A stretch of 56,211 nucleotides of DNA from contig BMSM01000039.1 of assembly GCA_014649155.1 (NCBI GenBank), positions 1 to 56,211 of the forward strand, read 5' to 3'. Positions 48,784-56,211 of the stretch are shown here, piece by piece (the first letter of the stretch is position 1; every line of letters starts with the position of its first letter). Source of the DNA: Streptomyces griseoviridis. Lineage in GTDB: Bacteria; Actinomycetota; Actinomycetes; Streptomycetales; Streptomycetaceae. Under the pieces are notes generated by a model. The model made no database searches and was not told where the DNA came from. It saw only the letters and a list, made by a program, of their open reading frames with translations. A program made the position numbers and the translations under genes.

Positions 48784-49677
48784 ATGCACGTGGAGCAGGA
48801 GCCCGGTCTGCGGCAGGCCGTCGAGGCGGTCGCCTCGCTGCCCGAGCGGTGGACGTCCGTCGCCGAGCACACCGCGCGCGGCCTGTGGCGGCTGCCCCGG
48901 GCGGCCGACGCGGTGACGCAGGCGCTGACCGCCGCCGGGCCGGCCGGGCGCGACCGGGGCTGGGTGATGGTGCGGAGCCGGGTGGCCGAGGAGATCGCCT
49001 CGGGACGGGACTGGACCCGGGAGGCGGCGCTCTGGCTGGCGGCGGGCGCCGCCGACTGGGCGGAGTCGGCGCGGCTGACCGGCGACCTGGCCTGGCGGGC
49101 CCGGTCCGAGGGGCGCAGCGCGCTGGTCTTCCTCAGCGGCGCCCAGGTGGCCGGGAACGACCCCTGCGCGCCGTACGGCCGGGCGCTGTGGCACTGCTAT
49201 CTGACGACCCTGCGCTACGACTTCCGGTGCGGGGACATCGAGGAGTTCTTCACCGGGGTGCCGGACGACGGCGAGGGCCTCGATCCCTACGTCGCCGCCA
49301 TGCGGGCCTTCGCTCTGCTCGGGCGGTCGCGGGCGTCCGGCCTGCCGCTGCTGGAGACGGCGCTGGCGCGCGGAGCCCACGACGAGAAGGTCGTCCACGC
49401 CCTGCTGCACGGCCTCTGGCTCGGCGAGGACCTCCCCGGGCAGCCCGAGCGGATGCTGGAGCTGCTGGACGCCCCGGCGTTCGCCGGCGGGCTCGGGGCC
49501 GAGGCGCTGCTGCGCAAGGCGTCGGCGCTGCGGCGGCTGCGCCGGTTCGACGAGGCGCTCGCGGCCGTGCGGTCCGCCATCGACGGCCTCGGACCGCTGG
49601 AGGTGGTCGTGCACACCGACTGCGTGCGCGAGCGGGCGCTGATCCTGCTGGAGCGCGACCACCACCGCCGCCGCTGA
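48784..49677 (+). CDS. Hypothetical alpha-helical protein
   Basis: This 297-residue soluble protein has no recognised family. It is helical, rich in Ala/Leu/Arg, and its C-terminal third (GGLGAEALLRKASALRRLRRFDEALAAVRSAIDGL) looks like a TPR-type hairpin. No signal peptide, metal motif or catalytic motif is seen. I chose the ATG at 48784 because AGGAG lies 8 nt before it; a GTG at 48775 is possible. It diverges from the broken sigma gene and is followed by the secreted protease gene, but is separated from it by a 155-bp spacer and its own promoter. Confidence 0.55.
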   Translation: MHVEQEPGLRQAVEAVASLPERWTSVAEHTARGLWRLPRAADAVTQALTAAGPAGRDRGWVMVRSRVAEEIASGRDWTREAALWLAAGAADWAESARLTGDLAWRARSEGRSALVFLSGAQVAGNDPCAPYGRALWHCYLTTLRYDFRCGDIEEFFTGVPDDGEGLDPYVAAMRAFALLGRSRASGLPLLETALARGAHDEKVVHALLHGLWLGEDLPGQPERMLELLDAPAFAGGLGAEALLRKASALRRLRRFDEALAAVRSAIDGLGPLEVVVHTDCVRERALILLERDHHRRR

Positions 49678-49767
49678 GGCGGACCGGCCCGGCCACGGCG
49701 TCCCGACGCGTCACTGCATTGGCATGGACCTGACCCCCTCGGTCTCGCTAAGCTCGCCCCACCCCTG

Positions 49768-49781
49768 TGAGAGCGCTCTCA
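49768..49781. promoter_or_regulatory. LacI-type palindrome upstream of the protease gene
   Basis: TGAGAGCGCTCTCA is a perfect 14-bp palindrome with the GAGCGCTC core seen in Streptomyces LacI-family sites, and differs by one symmetric base pair from the CebR box TGGGAGCGCTCCCA. It lies 52 nt before the protease GTG. The LacI protein in this window has a different operator, so the controlling factor is elsewhere. Confidence 0.65.
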
Positions 49782-49832
49782 GACAGCGGTTGTTCCACCC
49801 CCACCCTGCTGGAACGACGAAGGGCAACTCCC

Positions 49833-50975
49833 GTGAGACGCAAGCGACTCAAGCACGTCGGGCTCGCCGTCCTGCTCATGCTCGGCAGCTGGACCGCGGC
49901 CGGTACCGTCCCGGCCGCCGCGGCCGACGAGGCGCCGGCCTCCGCCGGCCTCCTGCGGGCCATGCAGCAGGACTTCGGCCTCACCCGGGCCGAGGCCGAG
50001 CGGCGGCTGGCGGCCGAGGAACACGCGGCCGGCCTGGAACCGGTGGCCCGCCGGGCCGCCGGGGACGCCTACGGCGGCTCCTGGTTCGACGCCGGCCGGG
50101 GACGGCTCACCGTGGCCGTCACCTCCGGCGCCTCCGCCGCGACCACCCGGGCGGTGGCGGCCACCGGCGCCGAGGTGCGCACCGTCGAGCACAGCGCCCG
50201 GCAGCTGGACGCCGCCAAGGCCCGCCTCGACCGCGCCGGCGCGCCCGCGGGCGTGGCCGGCTGGCACGTCGACCCGGCCGCCAACTCGGTGGTCGTCGAG
50301 GTCGTCGCGGGCGAGCGCGCCGACAACGATGTCCGGGCCTTCCTGGACAAGGCCCGCGCGGCCGGTCCGGTCACCGTGCGGCCCGTCCCCGAGGCGCCCG
50401 GCACCTTCGCGGCGGGCACGGTCGGCGGCGACCCGTACTACACCGGCAATGTCCGCTGCTCCATCGGCTTCTCGGTGCACGGCGGGTTCGTGACGGCGGG
50501 TCACTGCGGCGGGGCCGGCGCCGGGGTGAGGGGCTGGGACGGCTCGTACGTCGGGACGTTCCAGGGCTCGTCGTTCCCGGAGAACGACTACGCCTGGGTC
50601 AGTGTGGGCAGCGGCTGGTGGACGGTGCCGGTCGTGCTCGGCTGGGGCACCGTCTCCGACCAGCTGGTGCGCGGCTCGGCGGAGGCCCCGATCGGGGCGT
50701 CGATCTGCCGCTCCGGCTCCACCACCCACTGGCACTGCGGGACCGTGCTGGCGAAGAACGAGACGGTCAACTACAGCCAGGGCGCCGTCCGCCAGATGAC
50801 GAAGACCAGCGTCTGCGCCGAGCCCGGCGACTCGGGCGGCTCCTTCATCAGCGGCGACCAGGCCCAGGGGGTCACCTCCGGCGGCTGGGGCAACTGCTCC
50901 AGCGGCGGCGAGACCTGGTTCCAGCCGGTCAACGAGATCCTCAACCGCTACGGGCTGACGCTGCACACGGCCTGA
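49833..50975 (+). CDS. Secreted S1-family serine protease (alpha-lytic type)
   Basis: This 380-residue pre-pro-enzyme has a signal peptide through about residue 31 (LAVLLMLGSWTAAGTVPAAAA) and a pro-domain of about 165 residues with the alpha-lytic protease pattern (YGGSWFDAGRGRLTVAVT). The mature chymotrypsin-fold domain starts near 197. The triad is His224 in VTAGHC, Asp252 in PENDYAWV and Ser334 in EPGDSGG. Six cysteines in the mature part fit three disulphides. The GTG at 49833 was chosen because the signal peptide starts there. It is a streptogrisin-like extracellular protease. Control by the 49768 palindrome suggests a link to carbon supply. Confidence 0.9.
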   Translation: MRRKRLKHVGLAVLLMLGSWTAAGTVPAAAADEAPASAGLLRAMQQDFGLTRAEAERRLAAEEHAAGLEPVARRAAGDAYGGSWFDAGRGRLTVAVTSGASAATTRAVAATGAEVRTVEHSARQLDAAKARLDRAGAPAGVAGWHVDPAANSVVVEVVAGERADNDVRAFLDKARAAGPVTVRPVPEAPGTFAAGTVGGDPYYTGNVRCSIGFSVHGGFVTAGHCGGAGAGVRGWDGSYVGTFQGSSFPENDYAWVSVGSGWWTVPVVLGWGTVSDQLVRGSAEAPIGASICRSGSTTHWHCGTVLAKNETVNYSQGAVRQMTKTSVCAEPGDSGGSFISGDQAQGVTSGGWGNCSSGGETWFQPVNEILNRYGLTLHTA

Positions 50976-51030
50976 CCGGGACCCCGGAGGAGACCCGGCC
51001 GCCCGGCGGGCCTCCTCCGGGACGCCCCGC

Positions 51031-51456
51031 TCAGCCCTCCCGCCCCGCCGCCCCGCCGCCCGCCGTGGACAGCCGGCGGTAGGCGGCGCGGGCGTGGTGG
51101 ACGCGGGCCAGCGCGGTGCCGCCGAGGGCGGCGACGAACAGGCAGCCCAGCCAGGCCGCGTCGCGGGCGCCGGCCCAGGACAGGGTGCCGGCCGGCGGTA
51201 TCGCGAAGCCGTTGAGGGACAGCCAGCACAGGACGGCCGTCCCGGGGGCGGCGGTGAACCGCGCGCACAGCCCCAGCAGGGCGGCGAGCAGGGAGAGCAC
51301 CGACAGGGCCAGCCCCGGACGGCCGGGGCCGACGAGGCTGTTGAGGACGGCCACCAGCACCAGGGCGCCGACGAACGCCCCCGTCCACACCAGCGGAGCC
51401 GCCACCGGCTGGGGGACGGGCCGCGCACCGCGTCCCAGGGGCACCCACTCGACCAT
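51031..51456 (-). CDS. Small four-helix membrane protein (KdpD-like DUF4118 architecture)
   Basis: This 141-residue membrane protein has about four hydrophobic segments (WTGAFVGALVLVAVLNSLV, LALSVLSLLAALLGLCARF, TAVLCWLSLNGFAI, AAWLGCLFVAALGGTALARV) and a basic C-terminal tail. The order resembles the DUF4118 membrane module that sits beside KdpD-type sensor kinases, but no kinase domain is present. The ATG at 51456 follows GGAAGGAG. It is convergent with the protease gene and 95 nt downstream of the antiporter gene. Function is unknown. Confidence 0.6.
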   Translation of the reverse strand: MVEWVPLGRGARPVPQPVAAPLVWTGAFVGALVLVAVLNSLVGPGRPGLALSVLSLLAALLGLCARFTAAPGTAVLCWLSLNGFAIPPAGTLSWAGARDAAWLGCLFVAALGGTALARVHHARAAYRRLSTAGGGAAGREG

Positions 51457-51551
51457 GCTGACGGCTCCTTCCGGTCCCGGCGGCACCGGCCGCCCCACCC
51501 TGCGGCCAGATTGTCCCACCGGCCCGGTGACCGTCCGGCGCCGTGGTCCGC

Positions 51552-52826
51552 CTACCGCTCGGCCTCCGCGGGCAGCGGGGCGGCGACCGGTTCCCCGGCG
51601 TCCCCTTCCGGGCCCGCGGACGGGTCCGCAGGCGGCGGTGTGCGGCGGCCGGGGAGGCGGCCGGCCACGGCGCGGAGACCGGCGGCGAGGACGGGGGCCC
51701 GGCCCGCGACGATCGGCCCGAGCACCGCAAGGACCAGGACGTACCCGGCGATGAAGGGGGCGAGCCGCGCGTCGAGCCCGGCGCTCGCCGCCATCGCGGC
51801 CAGGATCAGCGCGAACTCCCCGCGGGCGACCAGGGTGGTGGCGATCTCGGCGGCCGGCTCGGAGCCGTAGCGGTAGACCCGGGCCACGCACAGCCCCGCG
51901 ACGACGTTCATGACGAGGGTGAGCAGGGCCGCCGCGGCGACCGGTACGGCGACGGAGGCCAGGTCGCCGGGGTCGATGGCGAGGCCGAAGGCGAAGAAGA
52001 AGATGGCGGCGAACGCGTCGCGCAGGGGGTGCACCAGCTCCCGGATGCGGGGCCCGGAGGGCGTGCCGGCCAGGATCAGGCCGACCATGAACGCGCCGAT
52101 CGCGTCGGCGACCCCGAGCACCTCCGAGACCCCGGCGACCAGCACCGCCGCGCCCAGGAAGCTGATGACCAGCAACTCGTTGTCGGGGGTGGCGATGAGC
52201 CGGCCGACCAGCCGGGTGCCGAAGCGGGCCGCCGCGGCCAGTACCAGCAGGAACCCGAACGCCTTGCCCGCCTGGAGCGCCGTCTCCCCCAGTCCCTGGG
52301 CGCCGCTGATGACCGGTTGCAGGGCGGCGAGGTACAGCGCGAGGAAGATGTCCTCGACCACGATGACCCCGAGGATCAGCCGGGTCTCCGGGCGGCCGAT
52401 GCGGCCGGTGTCGATGAGGATCTTCGTCACGATCGCGGACGAGGAGATGCCCAGCACACCGGCGAGGACCAGCGCCTCCCGCAGCCCCCAGCCCAGGGCG
52501 AACCCGAAGCCCAGGCCGGCCCCGACGTTCAGCACCAGGTAGATGCCGCCCGCGGACAGCAGCCGCCTGCCGCCGCTCTTGAGGTCGTCGAGGTGGAACT
52601 CCAGGCCCAGGTAGAACAGCAGCAGCACCAGTCCGAGCGCCGAGAGCATCTCGAAGTCGTGCGCGTCCTCCACCAGGACGAAGCCGGGCGTGTGCGGGCC
52701 GAGGAGGATGCCGGCGAGCATGAACAGGGGGATCGTCGGAAGCCCGATCCGGCCGCCGAGCCGGGCCAGGAGGGCGGCGGCCAGGAACGCGCCGCCCATG
52801 GCGAGCAGGGTGTCAGCGTGCCCCAT
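51552..52826 (-). CDS. CPA2-family cation/proton antiporter
   Basis: This 424-residue transporter has about twelve helices and an unstructured Pro/Glu-rich tail. Family marks are LPTIPLFMLAGILLGPHTPG near residue 30, LLLFYLGLEFHLDDLKSGGRRLL, GISSSAIVTKILID-x-GRIG and IGAFMVGLILAGTP. It exchanges K+ or Na+ for protons. Many Streptomyces copies lie beside a TrkA-C regulatory subunit gene; here the 589 bp upstream show none. The ATG at 52826 begins directly before helix 1. Confidence 0.85.
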   Translation of the reverse strand: MGHADTLLAMGGAFLAAALLARLGGRIGLPTIPLFMLAGILLGPHTPGFVLVEDAHDFEMLSALGLVLLLFYLGLEFHLDDLKSGGRRLLSAGGIYLVLNVGAGLGFGFALGWGLREALVLAGVLGISSSAIVTKILIDTGRIGRPETRLILGVIVVEDIFLALYLAALQPVISGAQGLGETALQAGKAFGFLLVLAAAARFGTRLVGRLIATPDNELLVISFLGAAVLVAGVSEVLGVADAIGAFMVGLILAGTPSGPRIRELVHPLRDAFAAIFFFAFGLAIDPGDLASVAVPVAAAALLTLVMNVVAGLCVARVYRYGSEPAAEIATTLVARGEFALILAAMAASAGLDARLAPFIAGYVLVLAVLGPIVAGRAPVLAAGLRAVAGRLPGRRTPPPADPSAGPEGDAGEPVAAPLPAEAER

Positions 52827-53415
52827 GGCACACCGCCCCGGGCCGCGCGGGGAGTGGGGATCGCTTCACATGACGGGGATGGATACGGGTCCTCCTTCTG
52901 CTGTCTTCGTACGGGCCGGCATGTCGTGCGGCGCCGCGCCGTCCGGTCGGGGACGACGAGGACGGCGGGCGCGCACGGCCGCCCGGGGAAGGGGCACGAC
53001 GACGGTGTACGGCGGTCCGCGCACCGGCCCGGAGCGCGCTGCCGCCCGGCCGGACCACGGGGCACGCCCGCGGTCCCGGCCCGGCTCTCCCCCGCCCCGG
53101 GAACCCGGGGCGCGGCCTGCCCCCACCGTCACACGGCGGGGCCGGCGGCGGCATCGGGGACGACACCCAAATCCTCGGACGGCAGCCACCCAGTGCGCCG
53201 GCGGTGGGGGCGGGCCGCGACCGACTCGGGGATATCGGCCGCGGCCCGCGCTGCCGTACCCGCGGCGCGGGAGGACGGCGCGTACGGGTACGACCTGCGG
53301 CTTCCCGGCTCCGGGGGCGGGACACTCGGCCACCCGGGTGGTGGCCCGCCGCCGCCCGCCGTCAACGGGACCCGGCACGCGTCCCTTCCCGGTGGTCCCC
53401 CGGGTGCCGGCGTGG
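52827..53415. other. 589-bp region without a supported gene
   Basis: This gap lies between the antiporter and crtE genes. Frames on both strands are Arg/Pro/Gly-rich shadows, and no TrkA-C domain, regulator or RNA gene is visible. It is where a regulatory subunit gene often sits in relatives, so it may be degraded, but no remnant was recognised. Confidence 0.5.
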
Positions 53416-54459
53416 TCAGGACTCGCGGTGGGTCATCGCCCAGGCGATGTCGTGGAGTTGCCGGTAGGCGTCCGCGGTGGGCCGGGCCCGGGAGAGGGCG
53501 CGCAGGGCCGCGGTGAGCTGGCGGCGCGCCTCGTCCTCGGCCGCCCGCCGGCCGCCGGCCTCCTCGATCAGGTGGCGGGCCAGGGCGATGTCGTCCCCGG
53601 TGAGGGGGTGCGGGGCGCGGTAGAGGGCGCGCAGCCGGCCGGCGGCCGGACCGCGGGCGGCGAGGGCCGCGACGACCGGCAGGGACTTCTTGCGGGCGGC
53701 GAGGTCGGCGCCGACCGGCTTGCCGCTGCGGGCGGTGCGGCCCCAGATGCCCAGGACGTCGTCGGCGCACTGGAAGGCGACGCCGAGCCGCCGGCCGAAC
53801 TCGCGCAGCCCGCCGACGCGTCCGGGGCCGGCGCCGGCCAGGAGACCGCCGAGGGCGCAGGCGCAGCCCATCAGGGCACCGGTCTTGCCGGCCGCCATGA
53901 CCAGGTAGTCGGCGACCGTCACCCCGTGGGCCTTCTCGAAGGCGACGTCGCGGCTCTGGCCCTCGACCAGTTCGTCGAGGGTGCCGATGAGTTCCTGGAC
54001 CGCGGCGGCGGCCGCCCCGGCGGGGACGTCCGCCAGGGCGCGCAGGGCCGCGACGAGCAGCGCGTCGCCGGTGAGCACGGCGGCCGGGGTGCCGAACAGC
54101 GACCAGGCGGCGGGGCGGTGGCGGCGCAGCGTGTCGCCGTCGATGACGTCGTCGTGCAGGAGCGTGAAGTCGTGCACCAGCTCGACCGCCACGGCGCCGG
54201 GCACCGCGACGGCGGGGGCGGCGCCGGCGGCCACCGCGGAGAGCAGCGTCAGGGCGGGGCGCACGGCCTTGCCGCCGCCGGGATCGGCCGTCCGCGGGCT
54301 CCCGTCGGCCTCGCACCAGCCTCGGTGGTACCGGGCCACCAGGCTCTCCGCCTCGGGCAGGCCCTGCACGGCCCCGCGGAGGGCCGGGAGCAACGCCTCG
54401 TCGACCCAGTCCAGACGCGGGAAGCCGCTTACCGGGGACGGGTCGGTGGTCTGCGACAC
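53416..54459 (-). CDS. crtE: Geranylgeranyl diphosphate synthase (displaced crtE)
   Basis: This 347-residue polyprenyl synthetase makes GGPP for CrtB. The first Asp-rich motif LLHDDVIDGD is intact (about residues 100-110). The second region QCADDVLGIWG has the shortened DDxxG form found in actinobacterial GGPP synthases. GGGKAVRPALTLLS and VAFEKAHGVTVADYLVMAAGKTGALM complete the fold. I chose the GTG at 54459 because GAGGAGA lies 8 nt upstream; a TTG at 54465 is possible. In many Streptomyces clusters crtE is next to crtI; here it lies about 12 kb away with unrelated genes between. It may also serve other prenyl pathways. Confidence 0.82.
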   Translation of the reverse strand: MSQTTDPSPVSGFPRLDWVDEALLPALRGAVQGLPEAESLVARYHRGWCEADGSPRTADPGGGKAVRPALTLLSAVAAGAAPAVAVPGAVAVELVHDFTLLHDDVIDGDTLRRHRPAAWSLFGTPAAVLTGDALLVAALRALADVPAGAAAAAVQELIGTLDELVEGQSRDVAFEKAHGVTVADYLVMAAGKTGALMGCACALGGLLAGAGPGRVGGLREFGRRLGVAFQCADDVLGIWGRTARSGKPVGADLAARKKSLPVVAALAARGPAAGRLRALYRAPHPLTGDDIALARHLIEEAGGRRAAEDEARRQLTAALRALSRARPTADAYRQLHDIAWAMTHRES

Positions 54460-54810
54460 GTACAACTCTCCTCACGGTGGCACCGGAAGACGGGACGGGC
54501 GGCGGTCCGGGGGCGGTGACGCGGGGAGGCGGCGGCGACGATCACCGCACCGGACCGGCCACCGTGTCAGTCAATCGGCTGCGGTGTCCGCCACCGTGGC
54601 CCCGGCGCCCCGCCCGGCCAAAGATCACCGGAGCAGCGCAGCCCCCCGCCCCGGGGCGGCCGACGGTCGCGGACGCGGCGGGCGGACGTGCGCCGGCCCC
54701 GCCGCGGGGGTGTGCGGCGGGGCCGGCCGGGACACGGTGTGGGCACCTCCGGCACGCGGGGATCACCGGGCACATGACCCCGCGGGCCGGACGCCGGGGC
54801 CGACGGTCGG
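54460..54810. other. Intergenic region downstream of the Cys-rich gene and upstream of crtE
   Basis: About 350 bp with no supported gene. Short inverted GC-rich stretches near 54650-54740 may form a terminator for the 54811 gene. The crtE ribosome site is near 54468-54474. No crtE promoter consensus was recognised. Confidence 0.4.
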
Positions 54811-55005
54811 TCAGCACGGCGTGGTGGCCATCAGTCTCTCGAACGAGGACATGCAGTCCGGGCAGTGCCGTGCCCGTTCGCCGTCGGTCGCCGCGATGCG
54901 TTGCCGGAGCTGCTGCCCGCACAACGTCGCCGCGGCCTGCTTGGCCATCACATGCCACACCAGGGCTCCGCCCGGCTTTTCCGGGCCTACGCACATCTCG
55001 TACAT
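54811..55005 (-). CDS. Small Cys-rich putative zinc-binding protein
   Basis: This 64-residue protein starts at an ATG with GGGAGG upstream. Cysteines at CG (near 29) and HCPDC (near 47-51) plus His near 18 could form a zinc site. The order MYEMCVG-x-E-PGG-x2-VWHVMAKQAAATLCG-x2-L-x-RIAATD-x5-HCPDC-x2-SFERLMA looks evolved, not like a shadow frame. I recall similar short genes in other Streptomyces. It is divergent from ctaD; function is unknown. Confidence 0.65.
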   Translation of the reverse strand: MYEMCVGPEKPGGALVWHVMAKQAAATLCGQQLRQRIAATDGERARHCPDCMSSFERLMATTPC

Positions 55006-55239
55006 TCCGGCCTCCCGGGTTGGACGCCGCTGTCACAGTCCAGGAGACACCGGTTCCGCGCGCACCCCTACCGTGCGGGGGCCATTCGGGTGAACGGGCG
55101 GGCGGCGACGGGGCCCCGGTGGCGGCCGGGACACCCCCTGCGGGGCGGAACGGTCAGCCATCCGGCCCCATCGGCGTGGACGTCTGACGCCGTGTCGGAA
55201 TACCGCACGGGTACGGATGGGTCCGACCCGAGGAAGCTG
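55006..55239. other. Divergent promoter region before ctaD
   Basis: This 234-bp region has no gene. AGGAAG at 55231-55236 is the ctaD ribosome site. No operator consensus is clear. Confidence 0.4.
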
Positions 55240-56211
55240 ATGGCGACACAGACCGAACCGACCGCCGCGGTGCGGACGGCCGTCCCCCGCAGCCGGGGCC
55301 GGGTGGTCATCTCCTGGCTGACCACCACCGACCACAAGAAGATCGGGCACCTGTACCTGATCACCTCGTTCTGCTTCTTCCTGATCGCGGGCGCCCTGGC
55401 GATGGTGATCCGGGCGGAGCTGGCCCGGCCGGGGCTGCAGCTGCTCTCCACCGAGCAGTACAACCAGGCGTTCACGATGCACGGCGCGATCATGCTGCTG
55501 CTGTTCGCGACGCCGACCTTCGCCGGGTTCGCCAACGCGGTGATGCCGTTGCAGATCGGCTCGCCGGACGTCGCCTTCCCCCGGCTCAACATGTTCTCGT
55601 ACTGGCTGTTCGCCTTCGGCGGGCTGATCGTGCTGGCCAGTTTCCTGACCCCGCAGGGCGCCGCCGACTTCGGGTGGACGGCGTACACCCCGCTGAGCGG
55701 GGCGGAGCACACGCCGTACGTGGGCGGTGACCTGTGGATCATGGGGCTTGGGCTGTCCGGGTTCGGCACGATCCTCGGCGCGGTCAACTTCATCACCACG
55801 ATCATCTGCATGCGGGCGCCGGGCATGACCATGTTCCGGATGCCGATCTTCACCTGGAACGTGCTGCTCACCTCGGTGCTGGTGCTGCTGGCCTTCCCGG
55901 TGCTGGCGGCGGCCCTGCTGGTGCTGGAGGCCGACCGGCGGTTCGGGGCGCAGGTCTTCGACCCGGCGAACGGGGGCGCCCTGCTGTGGCAGCACCTGTT
56001 CTGGTTCTTCGGCCATCCCGAGGTGTACATCCTCGCCCTGCCGTTCTTCGGCGTGGTCAGCGAGATCATCCCGGTCTTCGCCCGGAAGCCGATCTTCGGT
56101 TACGCGGGGCTGATCGGCGCGACCATCGCCATCACCGGCCTGTCGGTGGTGGTGTGGGCGCACCACATGTTCGCGACCGGGGCGGTGCTGCTGCCGTTCT
56201 TCTCCTTCATG
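55240..56211 (+). CDS. ctaD: Cytochrome c oxidase subunit I, 3' end beyond window
   Basis: The first 324 residues of an aa3-type oxidase subunit I are present and run off the window in frame. It begins with a hydrophilic tail, then WLTTTDHKKIGHLYLITSFCFFLIAGALAM. Key ligands are visible: the haem a His in FTMHGAIM, the CuB His and cross-linked Tyr in FGHPEVYI, and the CuB His pair in WAHHMF. No ctaC (subunit II) gene precedes it, so it may be the stand-alone extra ctaD found in many Streptomyces rather than the main qcr-cta gene. It reduces oxygen and pumps protons in the membrane. Confidence 0.92.
   Translation, partial: MATQTEPTAAVRTAVPRSRGRVVISWLTTTDHKKIGHLYLITSFCFFLIAGALAMVIRAELARPGLQLLSTEQYNQAFTMHGAIMLLLFATPTFAGFANAVMPLQIGSPDVAFPRLNMFSYWLFAFGGLIVLASFLTPQGAADFGWTAYTPLSGAEHTPYVGGDLWIMGLGLSGFGTILGAVNFITTIICMRAPGMTMFRMPIFTWNVLLTSVLVLLAFPVLAAALLVLEADRRFGAQVFDPANGGALLWQHLFWFFGHPEVYILALPFFGVVSEIIPVFARKPIFGYAGLIGATIAITGLSVVVWAHHMFATGAVLLPFFSFM

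Noticed and set aside
52827..53415. Possible regulatory subunit gene of the antiporter
   Set aside because: Both strands were read for a TrkA-C-like domain; only biased shadow frames are present.

Overview
The window is very GC-rich DNA with GTG/TTG starts, 4-nt ATGA/GTGA gene overlaps, GC-rich stem-loop terminators and actinobacterial gene families (NsrR, GAF-ANTAR, SigB/F-type sigma, DmdR-type iron boxes, isorenieratene crt genes). All of this points to a Streptomyces chromosome, probably an arm region, because catabolic, uptake and pigment genes dominate and several loci are decaying. No tRNA, rRNA, CRISPR array or complete insertion sequence was seen.

Layout. (1) 1-3133: a short IS21/IstB-like remnant, an acetyltransferase-like gene, a frameshifted nsrR (NO-sensing Fe-S repressor) and a cupin gene. 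(2) 3134-10189: a tightly overlapping minus-strand operon, transporter-lerK-derI-lerI-oiaC-apnO, divergent from a FadR-type GntR regulator. It matches the D-apionate route: apionate to 3-oxo-isoapionate to L-erythrulose to its phosphates to D-erythrose 4-phosphate. A perfect GntR-type palindrome lies in the divergent promoter. (3) 10269-19045: a GAF-ANTAR regulator, a YihY-like membrane protein, and a LacI-controlled ABC sugar importer with a GH42 beta-galactosidase; the LacI operator is a perfect 20-bp palindrome. A MITE-like repeat abuts the GH42 stop codon. (4) 19399-21707: a methyltransferase, a 58-aa membrane protein and a spore-photoproduct-lyase homologue.

(5) 21727-30506: an iron block with two ABC siderophore importers facing outward from a PPOX-type flavoprotein, with one iron box in front of each transcription unit. 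No siderophore biosynthesis gene is present, so the block looks like uptake, and possibly reductive release, of siderophores made elsewhere. (6) 30689-37625: a secreted lipase, a stress-type sigma factor with a SigB-like promoter in front of it, an MHS-family transporter, an MMPL exporter and a MarR regulator.

(7) 37635-54459: the carotenoid region. crtI-crtB-crtV (minus) is divergent from crtY-crtT-crtU (plus), with crtE displaced about 12 kb away. A pyrimidine-dimer-glycosylase-like gene and the marR gene follow crtV. The space between holds a CrtI-like oxidoreductase, an SRPBCC protein, a frameshifted ECF sigma gene, a hypothetical protein, a secreted S1 protease with a LacI-type palindrome, and a cation/proton antiporter. 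GGPP made by CrtE feeds CrtB (phytoene), CrtI (lycopene), CrtY (beta-carotene) and CrtU (isorenieratene). (8) 54811-56211: a small Cys-rich protein and the start of a ctaD (cytochrome oxidase subunit I) cut by the window end.

Three things stand out: the complete apionate-type operon next to a beta-galactoside system, which suggests a pectin-use island; the iron box-flavoprotein-iron box layout; and three reading-frame or start lesions in regulators and in crtY. Those lesions are either genuine decay or sequencing error.
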